A stretch of DNA of 64,000 nt from Hymenobacter roseosalivarius DSM 11622 (GTDB lineage: Bacteria > Bacteroidota > Bacteroidia > Cytophagales > Hymenobacteraceae): contig NZ_FWWW01000055.1 of the NCBI RefSeq assembly GCF_900176135.1, positions 1-64,000 on the forward strand. Direction: 5' to 3'. Positions within the stretch are counted from its first letter, which is position 1. Every line of letters starts with the position of its first letter. Under the pieces are notes generated by a model, which saw nothing but the letters and a program-made list of their open reading frames with translations, did not search any database and had not been told where the DNA came from. Shown in pieces: positions 24,851-33,743 of the stretch. A program made the position numbers and the translations under genes.

Positions 24851-27082
24851 TTATTGCTTGATAAACCGCGCCTTGCGCACACCACGATCCGGGCCAAGTA
24901 CCCGTACCATATAGACGCCCGCGGGCAGCGTGCTCACTGTGAGCGTGGTAGCAGTCTCGTCCGAGAACGTCTGGCTTAACACGCGCTGGCCACGGACATT
25001 GTAGATCTCAGTCGTGTGTTTACCAGCTCCCAGTCCGTTGAGGGTTAGTACGTCGGTGGTGGGCACGGGGCTCAGGGTGAAAGCTACCGCTCCCATTTGT
25101 ACGGAAACCGGCTGTGAATACACCGACTTGCCGTCCAAGTCAATCTGGCGCAGACGATAATAGTTATTGCCTGCACCAGCCGAGCGGTCGAGGTAACTGT
25201 AGTTGTGGCGCTGATTGGTCGTGCCATTGCCGGCTACGAAGCTCAGGGTCTGCCACTCACTTTGGTCGGTGCGACGCTCTATCTCAAAACCTTTGTTCTG
25301 CTTTTCGGAGGCTGTGGCCCAACTTAGACGAACGGCATTGTTTTCAGCTTGGCCAGTGAAGCTGATGAGTTCGACAGGGAGAGGGTTGTTACCATCGGCG
25401 AGCGAGAAGTAGCCATCAAGGACAAGCTGCCCTACGAATGTTACGGTTCGGCTCGAATTATCGTGAGTGCTTTCGCCGGTGGTCACTGGCGCATAACCAA
25501 AGGTTCGATCAGCCGATTGATACAATTTCAGATTTTGAGAAGCACTATTACCTTCCCGTTCATTTGGGTTTCCCGCGCGATAGGTGAAGGCTATTGTAGT
25601 ACCTACTGGGTTATCATTTGAAGCATTTACAAAGAAGCGACGACGAATAGTTTTGTTAGCAGTAGGAACACTGGTGGGAGCGTCTATACCAAAGCCACCG
25701 GTGATGCGCTGAACGAACACCGTACCCGGAAAGCGCGGGGCACTATTAGGCGATGTTATGGTCAGCCCAATGTCGCCAAACGTTGCGCTACCCGGACCCT
25801 GGATGGTTTTGGTAGACGTAACCATGCCTAACAGATAGCCATTGTCTTCCGTCAGTCGTCCAGTTGTTCCTAAATTCACTTGGCGAGCACCAGTCACCAG
25901 CGTTCCCCCATTCAAAACAAGCGCCGTTTCGATATTGAGGTCATTATTGCTCAGGGTCTTAATGCCATTGCCAAGAATAGTCAGCGAACGATAATCACCA
26001 CCACTGATGGTCTGGTCGTTATTGCCCGTTAGGTTGACCGCCGCGTCAATATCAACAGATCCTGGATTATCAAACTCCAGATTTCCGCCAACTCGTAAAG
26101 TGCCTGCCTGATTTGTATAGCGAAATACACCGGAGTCGAAGACTCCCAAGTTGCTCGCTACGCTAACTGAAGCCGGTGAATCGCCTAAGTTAAGTGTACC
26201 ACTATTCACCCGAAGGTTGCCCTGAATATTCCAAGTCGGATTAGGATTAGTACTGGTACTGGCACGAGTGATTAAGGCTCCCGGCGTGTTTAAAGTGAAG
26301 TCATAAACTGTTATAGGCCCAAAAGTATTCACACCGGTGCCGGAGTGTGAATAGCTGTCAACATTGTTTGGGCCAAAAGCTCTGGTATTACTTCCTGCGG
26401 CTGTGTTTAGTACAGTGAAGTAGCGAACGAAATTAGCATCAGTCCCAATAGTGGCATTTGAATCAGGCCTTCTACCTGGATTAAAATAGGGAACCTGAGC
26501 ATATACAAAACCACTACCATTCGTAACGTAGCCAAACCAATTGAAGTTAGCTGGGCGGGAACCAGTAGTACTAATTTCTGACCAGGGAATAGAGAATTCC
26601 CGAACGTTGTTACTGTTGTTTGCTATGCTGCCAAACCCTGGTTTCTCGTCTGCCCAGCGACCAAGCTCTGCGCTGTATCTCCGAACTTCGCGATAGCCGT
26701 TAGCAGGTTTAACATATACAACCGCATCAGCACTGAAAGGCAAAGTACCGCTGGTATTATCGTAGCCACTACCACCCCTGCCAAATCCTTCTGTTGTACC
26801 TGCATTATTGACATTATTGACGATCATTGATCGATCAGGGTCCGTGTCAAAATACATAACTGTAGCCTCGCCAACCCCGGCAAACGTGGTAGCAACATAC
26901 AGGTTGGTCTCGTCCCACGACATGTACCACGTTTGCTCGCCCGTTACATAAGAGGAACTGCCGTATTCATTTGGCGTGATTTGCCCATCAATAACAGGAG
27001 CCTGCGCCTGCGCCATCTGCGAAGCGCTCAGCGAGAAAAAAATAGCTCCTAAAGCTGTTAATACATTGGGTAAAAATTTCAT
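24851..27082 (-). CDS. Secreted T9SS cargo protein with CBM9-like and beta-helix regions
   Basis: A 743-residue exported protein. Signal MKFLPNVLTALGAIFFSLSASQMAQAQ. An N-terminal CBM9-like / DOMON-like domain (APVIDGQITPNEYGSS, WYMSWDETNLYVATTF, MYFDTDPDRS) is followed by repeating strands of beta-helix type (TLNLGDSP, GTLRVGGNLEFDNPGS, NDQTISGGDYRSLTILGNG). Next is a fibronectin-like segment (LPVELISFTGQAENNAVRLS) and then the T9SS sorting domain (PVPTTDVLTLNGLGAGKH, GVYMVRVLG, ending KARFIKQ). It should therefore cross the outer membrane and be attached to the surface. The upstream-coded 28254-30647 gene is a paralogue. Ligand is unknown, though a sugar is plausible. Confidence 0.88.
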   Translation of the reverse strand: MKFLPNVLTALGAIFFSLSASQMAQAQAPVIDGQITPNEYGSSSYVTGEQTWYMSWDETNLYVATTFAGVGEATVMYFDTDPDRSMIVNNVNNAGTTEGFGRGGSGYDNTSGTLPFSADAVVYVKPANGYREVRRYSAELGRWADEKPGFGSIANNSNNVREFSIPWSEISTTGSRPANFNWFGYVTNGSGFVYAQVPYFNPGRRPDSNATIGTDANFVRYFTVLNTAAGSNTRAFGPNNVDSYSHSGTGVNTFGPITVYDFTLNTPGALITRASTSTNPNPTWNIQGNLRVNSGTLNLGDSPASVSVASNLGVFDSGVFRYTNQAGTLRVGGNLEFDNPGSVDIDAAVNLTGNNDQTISGGDYRSLTILGNGIKTLSNNDLNIETALVLNGGTLVTGARQVNLGTTGRLTEDNGYLLGMVTSTKTIQGPGSATFGDIGLTITSPNSAPRFPGTVFVQRITGGFGIDAPTSVPTANKTIRRRFFVNASNDNPVGTTIAFTYRAGNPNEREGNSASQNLKLYQSADRTFGYAPVTTGESTHDNSSRTVTFVGQLVLDGYFSLADGNNPLPVELISFTGQAENNAVRLSWATASEKQNKGFEIERRTDQSEWQTLSFVAGNGTTNQRHNYSYLDRSAGAGNNYYRLRQIDLDGKSVYSQPVSVQMGAVAFTLSPVPTTDVLTLNGLGAGKHTTEIYNVRGQRVLSQTFSDETATTLTVSTLPAGVYMVRVLGPDRGVRKARFIKQ

Positions 27083-27305
27083 ATAGGCAATATTTGTTAA
27101 GGTTGTAACCCACGCAATATAGATTGCAAACTAGATAATGTTGTGCTTAAAAATTTATATATAACAAATAATCATGTTTAAGTGCAATTAATATCAAGCC
27201 ATATATGCTTCTTATAAGCTCAACCCTAATAATTTTATCTACACTCTCATCCCTGTCTTTAGCACTTTACAATAATAAGATCAGAAACGGGCGAGCAAGC
27301 AATTG

Positions 27306-28130
27306 CTATTTATAGCTAACCACTGTCAGTCCATCGCCAATCCGGAGCCGACCATAGCCGGGTCCCGTAACGTTCTGGCCGAACATAACTTTACCCCCCA
27401 GTGTGCGGTAGGAGGCGAGCGTACGCAGCGTTTCGGGGTTCTTCTGGCCGGTTATCTGATCGATGGTCGTTACCACACATCGGTCACAAGCCGCTACAGC
27501 CCGAAAGGTCAGCTCGCCAATCCGGAACTCCTGCCACTCGTCCTCGGCATGCGCCAGTCCGCCACTAAACACCAGGTTGGGTCTGAAACGATTCATCGGC
27601 ACTGGCTCAGTAAGGCGGCTGTTCAACTCATCCAATGAGCCTTGCCCGACAAGCAAAAACGGATAAGCGTCGGCGAAGCTCACTACCGCGTCTGCCGGAT
27701 TAAGCGCAGGGTCGACGGACCGCATAGCCATATCCGACATATACACTAAGCGGCAAGTGCAGCCAAGCGCCTTTGAAAGCCACTCGTCGGCTGCCAGTTC
27801 ACCACGCCAGGCAAATACAAAATCATCCCAAATGGTAACAAATAAGCTACGCTCGGGCCTGGCCTCAAAAGGCACAAACAGCGGCAATAAATCGGGGCGG
27901 GTGCGGTGCGTGATTAAGAAGCCATTGTGCGCCGGCGCCACCTGGAGCAGGGCCATCCCAGACGTCTGACGCTGCGTCATGAACTGGTTGTGCTCATTCA
28001 CGATCAGCCAGCGCCGGTCGTGGCGCAAGCCGCGGGCTTCAATGGTCGCTTCTTGGAGACGAATGCCCCCCAGCGACTTAACGGGATAGATATAAAGATC
28101 TTGCAGATGCAGGGTCAGGGTGTCGGACAT
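27306..28130 (-). CDS. MOSC domain protein
   Basis: A 274-residue protein with the MOSC N-terminal beta barrel (LQDLYIYPVKSLGGIRLQEA, ARGLRHDRRWLIVNEH) followed by the MOSC domain proper. Near the end, FSGGLAHAEDEWQEFRIGELTF and AACDRCVVTTIDQITGQKNPETL contain the conserved Cys (C in DRC) expected in YcbX/mARC-type molybdenum enzymes. Such proteins bind molybdenum cofactor and reduce N-hydroxylated compounds with a redox partner. No ferredoxin domain is fused at the C-terminus, so an external partner is needed. No signal peptide. It sits between the two paralogous T9SS cargo genes but shows no functional link to them. Confidence 0.9.
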   Translation of the reverse strand: MSDTLTLHLQDLYIYPVKSLGGIRLQEATIEARGLRHDRRWLIVNEHNQFMTQRQTSGMALLQVAPAHNGFLITHRTRPDLLPLFVPFEARPERSLFVTIWDDFVFAWRGELAADEWLSKALGCTCRLVYMSDMAMRSVDPALNPADAVVSFADAYPFLLVGQGSLDELNSRLTEPVPMNRFRPNLVFSGGLAHAEDEWQEFRIGELTFRAVAACDRCVVTTIDQITGQKNPETLRTLASYRTLGGKVMFGQNVTGPGYGRLRIGDGLTVVSYK

Positions 28131-28191
28131 GCAACGAAAGTAGGCTCAGACAAGTGGACGTGCTCCCAAATTGGCGGGTGGGGGCAATTAT

Positions 28192-28231
28192 AAAAAAGCT
28201 TCGGCGCAATGGAAGCCATTGCGCCGAAGCT
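28192..28231 (-). terminator. Terminator of the second T9SS cargo gene
   Basis: Perfect 16-bp stem AGCTTCGGCGCAATGG (28197-28212 with 28216-28231), 3-base loop, and six T on the minus strand. Confidence 0.9.
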
Positions 28232-28253
28232 GGAAAAGAAAGCAAAAAGAGAT

Positions 28254-30647
28254 TTATTGCTTTATAAAGCGGGCATTTTGCGTGCTCCGATTAGCACCAA
28301 GCACCCGTACCATATACACCCCAACAGGCAGTGCACGCACGGACAGAGTGGCAGGTGCTGAGTCACTGAACTCCTGGCGCATTACCCGCTGACCACGAGC
28401 ATTATAAATCTCAGCGACATGCTTGCCAGCCGACAACCCATTGAGAGTAAGTACGTCGGTGGTAGGCACGGGGCTCACCGAGAAAGCCACCGGACCATTG
28501 CCGCCAAGCTTTACCGTAACGGGCTGCGAGTACACCGCCTTGCCATCCAGATCAATCTGGCGCAGACGATAGTAATTGTTCCCGCCAGCTACCGCTAAGC
28601 GGTCGAGGTAAGTGTAGAGATGACGCTGGCTGGTCGTACCATTACCAACTACAAAGCCAATGTTTTTCCACTCGCTCAGGTCGGTGCGGTGCTCTATTTC
28701 AAATCCTTTATTCTGGAGTTCGGAGGCCGTGGCCCAGTTCAGGCGTACGTTATTGCCTTCGGCTTTGCCCGTGAAGCTAATCAGCTCTACAGGTAGGGGA
28801 GCGTTGTCAGAGCTAAGCGAAAAAAAACGATTAAGTCTTAGCTGACCGATAAACGTTAGCGTGTTAGCGTCTGCGTTAACTATATTCGAAACATTACCAG
28901 TAACTAGCTGATACGGCCCAACAGTAGGGTCGGACAGGTTAGCAGATTCGTATAGCTTCAAACGGTTCTGGACTTCGAGGTTGCCATTTAATTCATTAGG
29001 GTTGGAATCACGGTAATTGAAAGTAAGCGTGACGCTTGTGCCACTGTTATTGGTGGAGCCGTTGTCTATTAAGAAACGGCGGGCAATAGTCACGTTCGTA
29101 TTGGGGTTGACTCCGCCCTGCAGAAGGCCTCTGCCACCCGTAATACGCAGAACATTTACACTACCTGGCTCATCATTACCGCCCCGTGTGAGCGTTAAGC
29201 CAATTCCACCAAAATCAGATGATGGGTTAGAAGCCGTTATAGGAGCAACTGTTGCGGTTGAAACTCTGCCCAGCAAATAGCCTGATGACGTTTCGGTTAA
29301 TCTGGCTCCTGGTACCAATCGTACTGTATTACTGCCAGTAGCAAGCGTGCCACTGCTTAGAATCAAAGATTCTGTAACGGTCAGGTTGCTAGTGATAGTC
29401 TTTACACTACCACCTTCAGCAATTAACGCCCGGTAGTTACCACCACTAATAGTTTGGTCGCCGTTGCCAGTCAGGATTACTTCTGCGCTGGTTCGGAAGG
29501 AAGTTGGTGTAGAGAAGAGTATATCTCCGCCCACCCGGAAGCGACCTGCCGCGTTCTGAAAGGAGAACGATCCGGACGGATCAATTATAATGTCGCCAGA
29601 GAGATTGAGGGGAGCAATAGAAGGATCGAAATTAAGAGTGCTGTTAGCGCCCACCACCAGGTTGCCTAGGATATTCCATTCTACGGTACCATTTGGACCA
29701 GTACGGGTAATGGTGACTCCTGGCGCGTTTAGCGTGAAATCATAAGCCCGAAAGCCTCCAAAATTAGCTGCGTCCCCGCTTAGATGTGTGTAGCTGAATA
29801 ATTGTGGATAGCTAGCTCGGGAAGTAGCAAGACCCAGGGACGGCCCAAATGCACTGTTGTCCGAACCTGTTGATGAGTTCAAGACAGTGAAATAATAGCT
29901 CCAGGTAAAATCTCCCTCTCGTTCACCAAAGGGGTTTTCCCGTGGTACCTGACCATAAATACCACCGCGGATATTAGGATTTTTACATGTTCTGCCGGGG
30001 AGGTTACATTCTTCATCTCCTATAAAGGGCCCATCAATGCCATAGCCATTGTGCCCCACCCAGTTAAAGTTCTCCGGACGCTTACCCGTGACGCTAATAT
30101 CAGCCCAGCGCACCTTAAACTCCCGCACGTAGTATTCACCGGGCTGCTTTTTTTCTGGCTGCTCTTCGTCAATAAATCCCTTGTCAGCGTAGAATCCAGG
30201 TGTTTGGGTATAATCGTTTTGTGGGCCCCATTCGTTTCGTTCTCTTTGGAATACGCTATACTGACGGGTATTTCTGTTGGCAAAAACAGCCGCGTCGGCC
30301 CGAAAAGGCAACTTGCCATTTGTAGCATCATAATCAAAGCCACGCAGGGCACCACCCCCGGCATTTACTGTACTCTGTGGGTCGCTATCGATATAAATGA
30401 TAGCTGACTCAGTAAGAATTGCCTTCTCAACAGCGACATACAGATATTCATCATCCCAGGTCACGCGCCAAAGCGATTCACGATTGGAATCGCTGGGATT
30501 GGATGCCTCGTACTCATTACCATACTCGGTAAGGCTAGAAACACCATCAATGATAGGCGTACGCAGTTGAGCTTGTGCTACCTGCGGCACGCCTAGCGAG
30601 AGAAAAACGGCTCCTAAAGCCGTTACTGCATTATGTAAAGATTTCAT
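28254..30647 (-). CDS. Secreted T9SS cargo protein, paralogue of the 24.9-27.1 kb gene
   Basis: A 797-residue surface protein with the same architecture as its neighbour: signal MKSLHNAVTALGAVFLSLGV, CBM9-like domain (TPIIDGVSSLTEYGNEYEA, WRVTWDDEYLYVAVEK, IYIDSDPQS), beta-helix-like repeats (NDQTISGGNYRALIAEGGSV), PLPVELISFTGKAEGNNVRL, and a T9SS sorting domain ending NARFIKQ. The CBM9-like part is longer, with extra loops containing two Cys (EECNLPGRTCKNP) that may form a disulfide. It is longer than its paralogue by 54 residues. The two share near-identical C-terminal thirds, so they probably arose by duplication. Their role is likely adhesion or glycan binding; no catalytic motif is visible. 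Confidence 0.88.
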   Translation of the reverse strand: MKSLHNAVTALGAVFLSLGVPQVAQAQLRTPIIDGVSSLTEYGNEYEASNPSDSNRESLWRVTWDDEYLYVAVEKAILTESAIIYIDSDPQSTVNAGGGALRGFDYDATNGKLPFRADAAVFANRNTRQYSVFQRERNEWGPQNDYTQTPGFYADKGFIDEEQPEKKQPGEYYVREFKVRWADISVTGKRPENFNWVGHNGYGIDGPFIGDEECNLPGRTCKNPNIRGGIYGQVPRENPFGEREGDFTWSYYFTVLNSSTGSDNSAFGPSLGLATSRASYPQLFSYTHLSGDAANFGGFRAYDFTLNAPGVTITRTGPNGTVEWNILGNLVVGANSTLNFDPSIAPLNLSGDIIIDPSGSFSFQNAAGRFRVGGDILFSTPTSFRTSAEVILTGNGDQTISGGNYRALIAEGGSVKTITSNLTVTESLILSSGTLATGSNTVRLVPGARLTETSSGYLLGRVSTATVAPITASNPSSDFGGIGLTLTRGGNDEPGSVNVLRITGGRGLLQGGVNPNTNVTIARRFLIDNGSTNNSGTSVTLTFNYRDSNPNELNGNLEVQNRLKLYESANLSDPTVGPYQLVTGNVSNIVNADANTLTFIGQLRLNRFFSLSSDNAPLPVELISFTGKAEGNNVRLNWATASELQNKGFEIEHRTDLSEWKNIGFVVGNGTTSQRHLYTYLDRLAVAGGNNYYRLRQIDLDGKAVYSQPVTVKLGGNGPVAFSVSPVPTTDVLTLNGLSAGKHVAEIYNARGQRVMRQEFSDSAPATLSVRALPVGVYMVRVLGANRSTQNARFIKQ

Positions 30648-30681
30648 ATAGGCGAAGTTGGTTTTTAAGTCCTGGTACGCG

Positions 30682-30689
30682 CAAATGTA
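30682..30689 (-). promoter_or_regulatory. Probable -7 box of the second T9SS cargo gene
   Basis: On the minus strand TACATTTG matches TAnnTTTG exactly, 34 bases upstream of the ATG. No clear -33 element was found. Confidence 0.4.
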
Positions 30690-30811
30690 GGTAATAAGTT
30701 ATATTATTTTGTATAATTATTGTGTTAAAAATTAGTCAATCTATTTAAAGTGCTACAAAGTCCAAGCAGTTTGCTCTCAGCAGTGGTTATATAAGCAGGC
30801 AGAATTATGCA

Positions 30812-30843
30812 TTTCGCCTCCCTTCTTTTATGAACTACCTTTG
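30812..30843 (+). promoter_or_regulatory. Probable promoter of the PIG-L deacetylase gene
   Basis: TTTC at 30812-30815 and TACCTTTG at 30836-30843 are spaced 20 bases apart, close to the Bacteroidota pattern TTTG-N19-TAnnTTTG. The -7 box is a perfect match, 25 bases before the ATG. Confidence 0.5.
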
Positions 30844-30868
30844 ACTTTCTGCTGCTAATTGTCACCAA

Positions 30869-33466
30869 ATGACCTTTGTCTTTTCGCGCGCTGCGCTGCT
30901 TCTGCTGTTTCTGCCGCTACTGGCTTCAGCCCAAACTCCTAAATCATACTCAGCCGCCGACATTGCCTTGGGCTTGCGCAAACTAAATGTGCTGGGCTCG
31001 GCACTTTACATTGCGGCTCACCCAGACGATGAAAACACCCGCCTGATTGCTTACCTGGCCAACGGCCGCCTACTCGAAACCGGATATCTGAGCTGCACGC
31101 GCGGCGATGGGGGGCAAAATCTGGTAGGTCCGGAGATTCGGGAGGGGCTGGGCGTCATTCGGACGCAGGAGCTGCTGGCGGCCCGCCGCACCGATGGAGG
31201 CCGGCAGTTTTTTACCCGCGCCAACGACTTTGGCTTCTCCAAAACGCCGGAGGAAACCTTTACCATCTGGGACCGGGAGCAGGTACTGGCCGATATGGTC
31301 TGGGTAATCCGGCAGCGCCGCCCCGATGTGCTCATCACGCGCTTTTCGCCCCAGCCCAGCGGCACGCACGGCCACCATACCGCCAGCGCCCAACTGGCTA
31401 TGGACGCCTTCGATGCGGCCGGCGACCCCAAGCGTTTTCCGGAGCAGTTGCAGTATGTGCAGGCCTGGCAGCCCAAGCGGCTATTCTGGAATACTTCTTC
31501 TTTTTTTATTCAGCCAGGCCAGAAGTTTGACGCTACCGGTAAAATTGTAGTGGATGCGGGCAGCTACAACGCTTTGCTGGGTAAAAGCTACGGCGAAATT
31601 GCGGCAACCAGCCGGTCCCAGCACAAAAGCCAGGGCTTCGGCTCGGCTGCCACGCGGGGAGAAGCCATTGAATACTTGGAGCCACTGAAAGGAGAGAAGG
31701 CCCAAAAAGATTTTCTGGAAGATGTTGATCTGAGCTGGAACCGCATAAAAGGCGGTGCGCCCGTAGGCAAGCTGGTAAGCCAGACTATAAAGGAGTTTGA
31801 CCCCGCCAATCCGGCCGCCAGCGTAGCCAGTTTGTTGAAGGTGCGCGAAGCTTTATTGAAGGCGCCGGATGATGGATTTTGGAAAAAGGAAAAGCAGGAG
31901 CAAGTAGAACAGCTGATAAAAGCCTGTTTAGGATTATACCTGGAGGCTACGGCCGCCGAGGCTACTGCCGCTCCTGGCCAACCGATTACAGTGACGGTAG
32001 AAGTCATTAACCGCTCTGCGGTGCCCGTTACGTGGGTCGGTACCGGTCTGATTGCCTATCAGCGCGATACTACTTTAAACAAGCCTCTGGCCGTGAACGA
32101 GCTGAGTCGGGTGCGGCTGCGCTTTCAGGTTAGCTCGCAGGTAGAGGCGTCACAGCCTTACTGGTTGCGCCTGCCGGGTACGGTGGGAATGTACGCGGTG
32201 CCGGAAAAGCTGCTGGTGGCCGAAAGCGGTGCTCCGGCCTTGCTTGGGCCCGTTACGGGTCAGCGGCTGTCGTCGGGTGGGGGGCAAAAAGAACCTGCGG
32301 CACTGCTAATCAATCGGCAAAACCTTATTGGCACGCCCGAAAACCCCGCCAGCGCCTATGTCGGCTGCTTATTGAACATAGCAGGAACTCCCATTTTCTA
32401 TACCGTGCCCGTGCAGTACAAGCGTACCGATCCGGTGGAAGGCGAGCTGTACCGCCCGCTGACGGTGGTGCCGCCGGTGGCGGTAAATATTGGAGGCAAA
32501 GCGTATGTTTTTGCTGAAAATCAGCCCAAGCTGGTGCCCGTTACGGTGAAAGCCGGGCGCGCCGGGTTGCGCGGCACCGTCGCCCTGAATCTGCCCCCCG
32601 GCTGGGTAGCTGAACCTGCTTCCCTGCCGTTTACTTTACAAAATAAGGAGCAGGAGCAAACGCTGGAGTTTCGGGTGCGGCCTACGGGCACCACCGAAAG
32701 CGCTGGTCAGCTGCGCGCGGTGGCCACTGTAGATGGGCAGACGTATGCGCGCGGCTATCAGCCGATTGTGTATACCCATATTCCCACTCAGACGCTTTTC
32801 CCGGAAGCTGCCGCGCCGCTTATTAAGCTGGACCTCAAGCGTAAGGGCAATGAAATAGGCTACCTCATGGGTGCCGGCGACGAAGTGCCGGATGCGCTGC
32901 GCCAGATTGGCTACCATGTAACGACGCTCAAGGAAACCGACCTCACGCCCGATAACCTGCGCCGCTTCGATGCCGTGCTACTGGGTGTGCGCGCCTACAA
33001 TACGGTGGACCGGCTACGGTTTTTGCAGCCCGTGCTGCTCGAATACGTGCAGGGCGGCGGCAACCTCATCGTGCAATACACCGTGAATCGCGGTACGGTG
33101 CTGCCCGAAATTGGCCCGTATCCATTTAAGCTTTCTAACGACCGTGTAACGGTAGAAAACGCTGAAGTACGCTTCCTGAAGCCCCAGCATCCGCTACTCA
33201 ACTCCCCGAACAAAATCACGAGTCGTGATTTTCAAGGTTGGGTGCAGGAGCAGGGCTTGTACTATCCGAGCCAGTGGGATGCTAAGTATCAGCCTATTAT
33301 CAGCAGCAATGACCCCGGCGAGTCGCCCAAAGACGGTGCTATTCTGGTGGCTGACTATGGCAAAGGTCACTATATCTATACGGGGCTGTCGTTCTTTAGA
33401 GAGCTGCCAGCCGGAGTGCCCGGCGCCTACCGGCTGCTGACGAATATGATTTCGTTGGGTAAGTAA
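30869..33466 (+). CDS. Secreted PIG-L family deacetylase
   Basis: An 865-residue exported protein. After the signal peptide (MTFVFSRAALLLLFLPLLASAQ), the PIG-L/LmbE domain has the zinc motif YIAAHPDDENTRLIAYLANG (HPDDE), GDGGQNLVG and PQPSGTHGHHTAS (HGHH ligands). The middle contains Ig-like beta domains with a Bacteroidota NEW3-type character (VTVEVINRSAVPVTW, LPPGWVAEPASLPFTLQNKE). The last 250 residues include GYLMGAGDEVPDALRQIGY and QGGGNLIVQY, recalling a GATase-like Rossmann fold. PIG-L enzymes remove acetyl groups from N-acetyl sugars. The combination is common in Bacteroidota secreted members. Exact glycan unknown. Confidence 0.92.
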   Translation: MTFVFSRAALLLLFLPLLASAQTPKSYSAADIALGLRKLNVLGSALYIAAHPDDENTRLIAYLANGRLLETGYLSCTRGDGGQNLVGPEIREGLGVIRTQELLAARRTDGGRQFFTRANDFGFSKTPEETFTIWDREQVLADMVWVIRQRRPDVLITRFSPQPSGTHGHHTASAQLAMDAFDAAGDPKRFPEQLQYVQAWQPKRLFWNTSSFFIQPGQKFDATGKIVVDAGSYNALLGKSYGEIAATSRSQHKSQGFGSAATRGEAIEYLEPLKGEKAQKDFLEDVDLSWNRIKGGAPVGKLVSQTIKEFDPANPAASVASLLKVREALLKAPDDGFWKKEKQEQVEQLIKACLGLYLEATAAEATAAPGQPITVTVEVINRSAVPVTWVGTGLIAYQRDTTLNKPLAVNELSRVRLRFQVSSQVEASQPYWLRLPGTVGMYAVPEKLLVAESGAPALLGPVTGQRLSSGGGQKEPAALLINRQNLIGTPENPASAYVGCLLNIAGTPIFYTVPVQYKRTDPVEGELYRPLTVVPPVAVNIGGKAYVFAENQPKLVPVTVKAGRAGLRGTVALNLPPGWVAEPASLPFTLQNKEQEQTLEFRVRPTGTTESAGQLRAVATVDGQTYARGYQPIVYTHIPTQTLFPEAAAPLIKLDLKRKGNEIGYLMGAGDEVPDALRQIGYHVTTLKETDLTPDNLRRFDAVLLGVRAYNTVDRLRFLQPVLLEYVQGGGNLIVQYTVNRGTVLPEIGPYPFKLSNDRVTVENAEVRFLKPQHPLLNSPNKITSRDFQGWVQEQGLYYPSQWDAKYQPIISSNDPGESPKDGAILVADYGKGHYIYTGLSFFRELPAGVPGAYRLLTNMISLGK

Positions 33467-33467
33467 T

Positions 33468-33518
33468 GCCTCAACCCCTGGCCCCTTCTCCCGCGGAGAA
33501 GGGGCCAGGGGTTGAGGC
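33468..33518. repeat. 24-bp perfect palindrome, family CCTCACCCCCGGCCCCCTCTCC
   Basis: Arms 33468-33491 and 33495-33518 match over 24 bases (CCTCAACCCCTGGCCCC core) with a 3-base loop. It starts just 2 bases after the PIG-L stop and could act as a transcript 3' end, but it has no T-run. Same family as the element at 35416-35633. Confidence 0.85.
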
Positions 33519-33590
33519 CCACAAAAGCAACCTTCTGCTGCCTTCTCACTCCTTACTATACTGTTCCCGCCCAACGTTTCACCAGTAAAA

Positions 33591-33743
33591 ATGCCCCCCA
33601 CCTCTGAGCCATCCGCTCCGCTGCTTGCCGACACAAACAAACCGCCGCTATTTACTTCGTGGCGGGGCTGGTATGCACTGGTTATTAGCGCACTAGTGGT
33701 CGAGCTGCTTGGGTTCACGCTTCTAACCTATTGGTTCGCGTGA
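33591..33743 (+). CDS. 50-residue membrane protein coupled to the downstream symporter
   Basis: A small frame of 50 residues, starting ATG-CCC-CCC (MPPTSEPSAPLLADTNKPP), with a polar N-terminus, then one membrane segment (YALVISALVVELLGFTLLTYW) preceded by SWRGW. Its TGA overlaps the GTG of the symporter gene by four bases (GTGA), the classic arrangement for translational coupling and fixed stoichiometry. It has no recognised domain. I infer a small accessory subunit or folding partner of the symporter, and the overlap is the main evidence that this short frame is real. Confidence 0.8.
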   Translation: MPPTSEPSAPLLADTNKPPLFTSWRGWYALVISALVVELLGFTLLTYWFA

